Source: Epiperipatus broadwayi
Lineage: Eukaryota; Onychophora; Udeonychophora; Euonychophora; Peripatidae
NCBI GenBank assembly: GCA_028023455.1
Contig: JAQFVV010006246.1
Coordinates: forward strand, 2,161,501 to 2,225,500
DNA length: 64,000 nucleotides
Reading direction: 5' to 3'
Both the position numbers and the translations under genes were made by a program. Each line of letters begins with the position of its first letter. Position 1 is the stretch's first letter. This document shows, piece by piece, positions 59,616 to 64,000 of this stretch. The notes below the pieces were generated by a model. It worked only from the letters and a program-made list of their open reading frames with translations, had not been told where the DNA came from and did no database searches.

Positions 59616-62460
59616 GTAATTTCTATTGATACAGTTTTAATTAATTTTAATGTATTTGCTTATTTTTTTAACTAAAAAAATGTAATTTATGTAATGCACT
59701 CTTAAAATAATTATTTATTTAAATCCTTCTTCTACAAATGCATATATATATATTGTAGAAATAGAATCCAATTCCCACACATATATATTATTTTAAATTA
59801 AAAAAAAATTGTGTTGTGTTTGTTTGTGTGTGTATTACAAATATTTATATATATATGATTTTCTTAGTAAGTAGTAATAAAAAAAAATGAATGAAGATGA
59901 ATATTATAAGAGATAGTTAGTTGTTTTAGATTCTTGTATTAAATAATATAGCAATTCCATTATATAGTGTATTTTTTAAAAATAAAGCAGGCTAAACCAG
60001 ATTGTTGAAGTGTCAAATCTAAGGTCAGCAAATTGACAGCCTGCAAAGCACATGTGGGGTCTGAAGTAATGATATAGATGTGTAAATCAATAATAATGAC
60101 ATTTGCTGTTTTATTTACACATATATTCTGATTTTTTCTTTTTGTATAAATTATGGCTTGTAAAAAAATTGTCAAAAAGAGCAATCTTTGATACAGAAAA
60201 AGACATTAAGGTTTTTTTAATACTTAATGCCAGCAAAGTTTATCAGTTTCAAGTTTCTTTTGTTTTCAAGATCATAGTGGTTTATTTAAAAATACATTTG
60301 ACTGATTAATGAAGGGGTGTTAACAAATAGTCTTTACAGAGCTGCAAATAAATTATGAAAATTTAAGATATAAAAATAACTGAATTGGAAACTGTCTTAG
60401 TATTATTTTTTTTCAACTTCTCTGCAGTGAGAGAAAAAGTGAGAGCAAAATGATTTTTAATTTTTCAAGGAAACAAATGTTAAAGTATTGCTTTATATGA
60501 AGTAACCAAAAATGACCTCACTGTTATTAAGTTTAAGAGCTTGAGAGAAAGAGAAATCAGAAAAAAATGTTTAATATGCCATTGGGAGAAAAGATAGATT
60601 TTCAAGCAGCAAAATGTTAAAGTATTACTTTATATACTATAACTGGAGATGTGCTGATATATGAATAATATTGCATTTAAGTTATTTAAGAAAAAACTAT
60701 ATATATATCTGAGTTATGAAAAGAGTTTCAGATAAGACAGAACTTAGTGGAAGAAATCAATAAATCTCCATCAGGATCGATAAAAATTCAATTCTCAAAA
60801 TGAAGCTAAAAGTGAAATGGTGTTATTAAAAATAATATATAAATTGTTGCTTTAAAGAAAAATGGACTCAGTATTTGTATCTTCTCATTAGCAGTCAGAA
60901 AAGGAGAATGCATTGTCAAATTGCATTATTTGTCCCAACATCCAAACTACCACGGGTTAAACATTTTGACTGCACACATACACACATATATATTTAACAT
61001 CCAGAGAATGGCTATGTTTCTAGTCAACCATGGCAAAATCACATTTGTCTCAAAGACTTCTTTTCCATCTCATGGTTTGTTAAAGAATTATCATCTTTAA
61101 AGAGAGGGAGAAGAAAAAAGAAAAGAAAGATGTATGTAATCCACACATCAAGCCTCAACTAATCTACTAATCAGTTTTTAAAAGTTTTTTTTTATTTTCA
61201 TTAGGAATGTCACTAATAAGCCTGAAATTATAGACAAGAGAGCAGTCTAATTTTAATTAAGCTATGTTTTCTATTAATTAAGTATTATTTATCATCTTTC
61301 ACATCCATTAGTTATATTATTTTTGCTTAAAGATTGTCTATTGTTTTATTTAGGAATGCGTATTTTTGCCAGTATTGTTAGTGATAGTAGTGTGTGTTTC
61401 TCTTTTATCATTTTGCTAGCTTATCTTAAAAGAGATGTAGCATTAGTTTCTTATATTTATTCTCTTACTGTCATACACATTTTGGAGATTACCTTAGTTA
61501 GGCTCTCTCTAGTTTAAAGCAATTCTGTTTAATATTTTTGTCCCTGATGTGCATTTTCATCATTCATTGACTAGTGACTAAGTCCTAGATCATTTTTTCT
61601 TATTTTCCTTAAAAGTACACTTACTTATGAGCTATGCTATGATGCTTGTACTTTGACTTTATTCTGTTACTTCACTATAAATTTAGTATGTTGTTGAAAA
61701 TGGTTTTAATAAAGCATATGTAATATTTTATGACTTTCTCAGATGATTATAGTTGTTTTAATCAAGATATTGAGGAATGCCACTCTTGTATCTTTTAGCA
61801 TTCTTGGTTTAGTAGATGTGAATCACATATTGTTGATGTGTAGGGCCTGTATTTAAGCTTTGTGGAGTTAGGACATAAATATGATAAATTATTAACTTCA
61901 AAATTTTAAATTGTATCTTAGGCATAAATAGACAATATACATCTCTCTTATCACTCTTTCATCACTGGATTGATATGTTTGTATTTTAATAATATTAAAT
62001 ATTCATAGAATGGATCCTATTCATGAAAAGGAATTATTGTATGAATGCTTTAATATGAGAACTTATTAGAATTTAAATTAATAGAAGTTTCTTTTGACCA
62101 ACCAGTTTATTTTTGCTAAACTAAGCTTATTTATCATAAATCCATTTGTAATTTTAATTTCCTAATCTATTTTTAAAAGGAAAATTGTATTTGTAGCAGC
62201 TCTTGGCTTTGTTGGCCTAAAATATATGATATTTGTGACTTATTTTTGTTTGTTTTGATTATTAAGAAATTTCTTATAGTCATTTATTCACATCATCTAC
62301 TCATTAACCAGAAATCTCAATAATTATAAGACTATAATAAATTATTTTAAATGTTTTCTTATAAGCAGACATGAATATTGAAATTAGTACAAGAGTTACT
62401 TTATAGAATTATATTTAAGTATTAGAATCACTTTGAAGAAAGATGTATTTTTCTTAATAC
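59616..62460 (+). other. Intron after the fifth exon
   Basis: AT-rich sequence without recognised exon. The short frames at 59960-60309 and 61323-61517 are hydrophobic or low-complexity and show no CUB signature. Confidence 0.5.
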
Positions 62461-63010
62461 AAATACTAACAGACTTATTAATAATTTGAAGGATAGAGCA
62501 GATCCATCTCAGACACCCCAGGTCATATACAGTATTTCATGTTCTCAGTCTGGATGTAGTGCCACATACTATGGGGAAACCAAGGCCACTGTTCATAATA
62601 GAGCTGCTCAACACATTTATACTTACAGAAGAGCAAAAAAGAACAACGATAACTTCTCAATATTCTTGGAACATGAGAAGCAGGCTGGCCATGTGTTTGA
62701 ACCAGGCAACCCCAAGATAGTATGCTCTGAAGCCAATGACTGCAAAAGAAAAGTCAAGGAGGTGTATTTTATTATTAGTGACAACAATTCCATCAATAGA
62801 CACGACACGTGCTTTTCTATCTCGAAAAAATGGACAAACTAATTTGCATTCACATTTGCATATTTTATTAGTTAACAATACTACATAAATGATTTATAAC
62901 TTATGTTGGCCATGAATATGAGGGAAAACCTCGAAAGCACTTGGCCCATTTAATTGTTTTTGGTTTTTGCAGTTTCTTCGTCAGCGGGTAAATCGCTTTT
63001 ATATGTTAAT
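62461..63010 (+). pseudogene. Penelope-like element 3' fragment with GIY-YIG endonuclease
   Basis: An open 118-codon frame (62486-62842) reads VIYSISCSQSGCSATYYGET, then KATVHNRAAQHIYTYRRAKK, SIFLEHEKQAGHVFEPG, KRKVKEVYFIISDNNSINR. This matches the C-terminal GIY-YIG nuclease of Penelope-like elements: a Y-Y/I-G-E-T core, Arg/His helix, Glu-His and the closing K-E-x-x-x-I segment. The upstream reverse transcriptase is missing, so this is a 5'-truncated insertion. It is far less AT-rich and less decayed than the copy at 18.7 kb, hence another family or a younger insertion. Sequence to about 63010 (CTCGAAAGCACTTGGCCC) probably belongs to its 3' end. Confidence 0.7.
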
Positions 63011-64000
63011 ACAAATTTATAATTGCATATTATTATTAACTAAGATCACTTCAGCCAATTTAGTTTGCTTATTAAAAGATCACTGTGCTTATTAATTCTA
63101 AAACTGTTTTCATATCGAAAGATCACATTTATTATTTCATGAGTAATTTAAATTAAGGTATGACTTAGCTCAGATCTGGAAGATATTTAAGTAAATTTAT
63201 TCTACTGTATTTAGAATGGCTATTAAATTTCTTACCTATTCTTAATATCTGAATATCATCCTAGATTATTATTTTACTTATTCCAAATTAAAAAATCATG
63301 TTATTTTTTTAAAAAAATAATATATTAAATGTTTTTCATTATCTTACTTTTAACAAAAGAACATAGATTTTTAAATGATTTGCTAATTAAAATATAGTGA
63401 AATTAATTTTTATAATTAGAGGTAAAACTTTATTTAGTCAAAAATAATTTTTAATGCATATTACATTAGTAATTTAGGTTACAGTATTTTTTTCAAGATT
63501 CAGAAATAAATTAAATATTTTATCTGTATTAGAGAGAGCTTTTTGATATAGTTTTAAATAATTTATTTTAAAGTATCAAAAACATTATTATCTACTTAAT
63601 TATAAATTATTCTACTCTTTCTTTTAAATATAGTAACTTTTATATATAATTTTATGTCAACTTCATTGTTTATTTATAATAACTTTGCATATGTAAGTTA
63701 GTGTGACTGGTGAAGTGTTTTATTTTTCTTTGATCTTTTTTTTTTTGGCATAGTGCACTTTTGGTACAAGCATATAAACACTTTACCAATCTACTAATAT
63801 ATATTGTAACCAGTTGGGTTACATAGCACACAATAATATAGTGTGTGTGCACAAATGTATATAAAGTTGAAAGGAAAAGTAGAAATAAACACAGACCTAA
63901 ATTTTTGTAAATATTTTTCTACATTTCCTGGAACAAAATAATAATAAGTAAAGAGTTAAATAACTCTCAACAAAATAAAATTTTATTATGAAATAAATAT
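63011..64000 (+). other. AT-rich intron to the window end
   Basis: No exon, RNA gene or intact repeat recognised. Confidence 0.5.

Noticed and set aside
1-64000. Bacterial-style operons, ribosome binding sites or terminators
   Set aside because: Introns with GT-AG borders, CUB domains and animal retroelements show this is nuclear eukaryotic DNA.

Overview
This window is AT-rich animal DNA holding part of one protein-coding gene that is almost entirely intron, plus a dense mix of old and younger mobile elements. Five plus-strand exons (about 0.8 kb in total) encode consecutive CUB domains of a cubilin-like protein: two complete domains, each split over two exons, and the start of a third. All domain borders are phase-1 introns and both completed domains are split at the same point by a phase-0 intron, so the exons form one coherent reading frame. 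The introns are about 17.0, 10.8, 5.0 and 15.8 kb. The gene continues beyond both ends of the window. Base composition, large introns and the repeat mix suggest an AT-rich invertebrate; a cephalopod mollusc or another lophotrochozoan would fit, and a cnidarian is not excluded. I cannot name the species.

Layout. 1-10209: sequence 5' of the first visible exon, with a hAT-like fragment (about 2.6 kb), a non-autonomous pogo/Tigger-like element with TA target sites (3258-4571), a local tandem duplication (8.75-9.4 kb) and a long imperfect hairpin (9.6-9.87 kb). 10210-10391: first exon. Intron 10392-27391: a 207-bp-arm foldback element (13239-13724), a 266-bp-arm foldback (14261-14858), a head-to-head pair of degraded Penelope-like elements (18345-20890), and a Ty3/gypsy retrotransposon on the minus strand with two 687-bp LTRs and a 5-bp target duplication (20893-26218). 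27392-27560: second exon. Intron 27561-38370: a tRNA-like SINE-type repeat (30.73 kb), a composite foldback (31373-32197), and a decayed but nearly full-length non-LTR retrotransposon with an SGNH/esterase-type ORF1 (about 32560-36960). 38371-38552 and 43552-43714: third and fourth exons, with two compact hairpins between them. Intron 43715-59501: further SINE-type and foldback copies, a 3.76-kb near-perfect giant palindrome (48093-51851), a gag-like LTR-element remnant on the minus strand (52.5-53.6 kb), minisatellites, and another large foldback (56565-57505). 59502-59615: fifth exon. The tail carries a Penelope-like GIY-YIG endonuclease fragment (62486-62842).

The least familiar material is the set of palindromic elements. 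They occur at several sizes (106-bp to 1.84-kb arms) and belong to at least four families inside one gene's introns. If transcribed with the gene they would form long double-stranded RNA. The giant palindrome is built from two inverted 1.43-kb LTR-like arms, each starting TGTAACG and ending in (or close to) CGTTACA, separated by an inner inverted repeat; I do not recognise it as a described element.

All identifications come from reading the sequence and translations by eye; no database search was run. Coordinates of decayed repeats are approximate.
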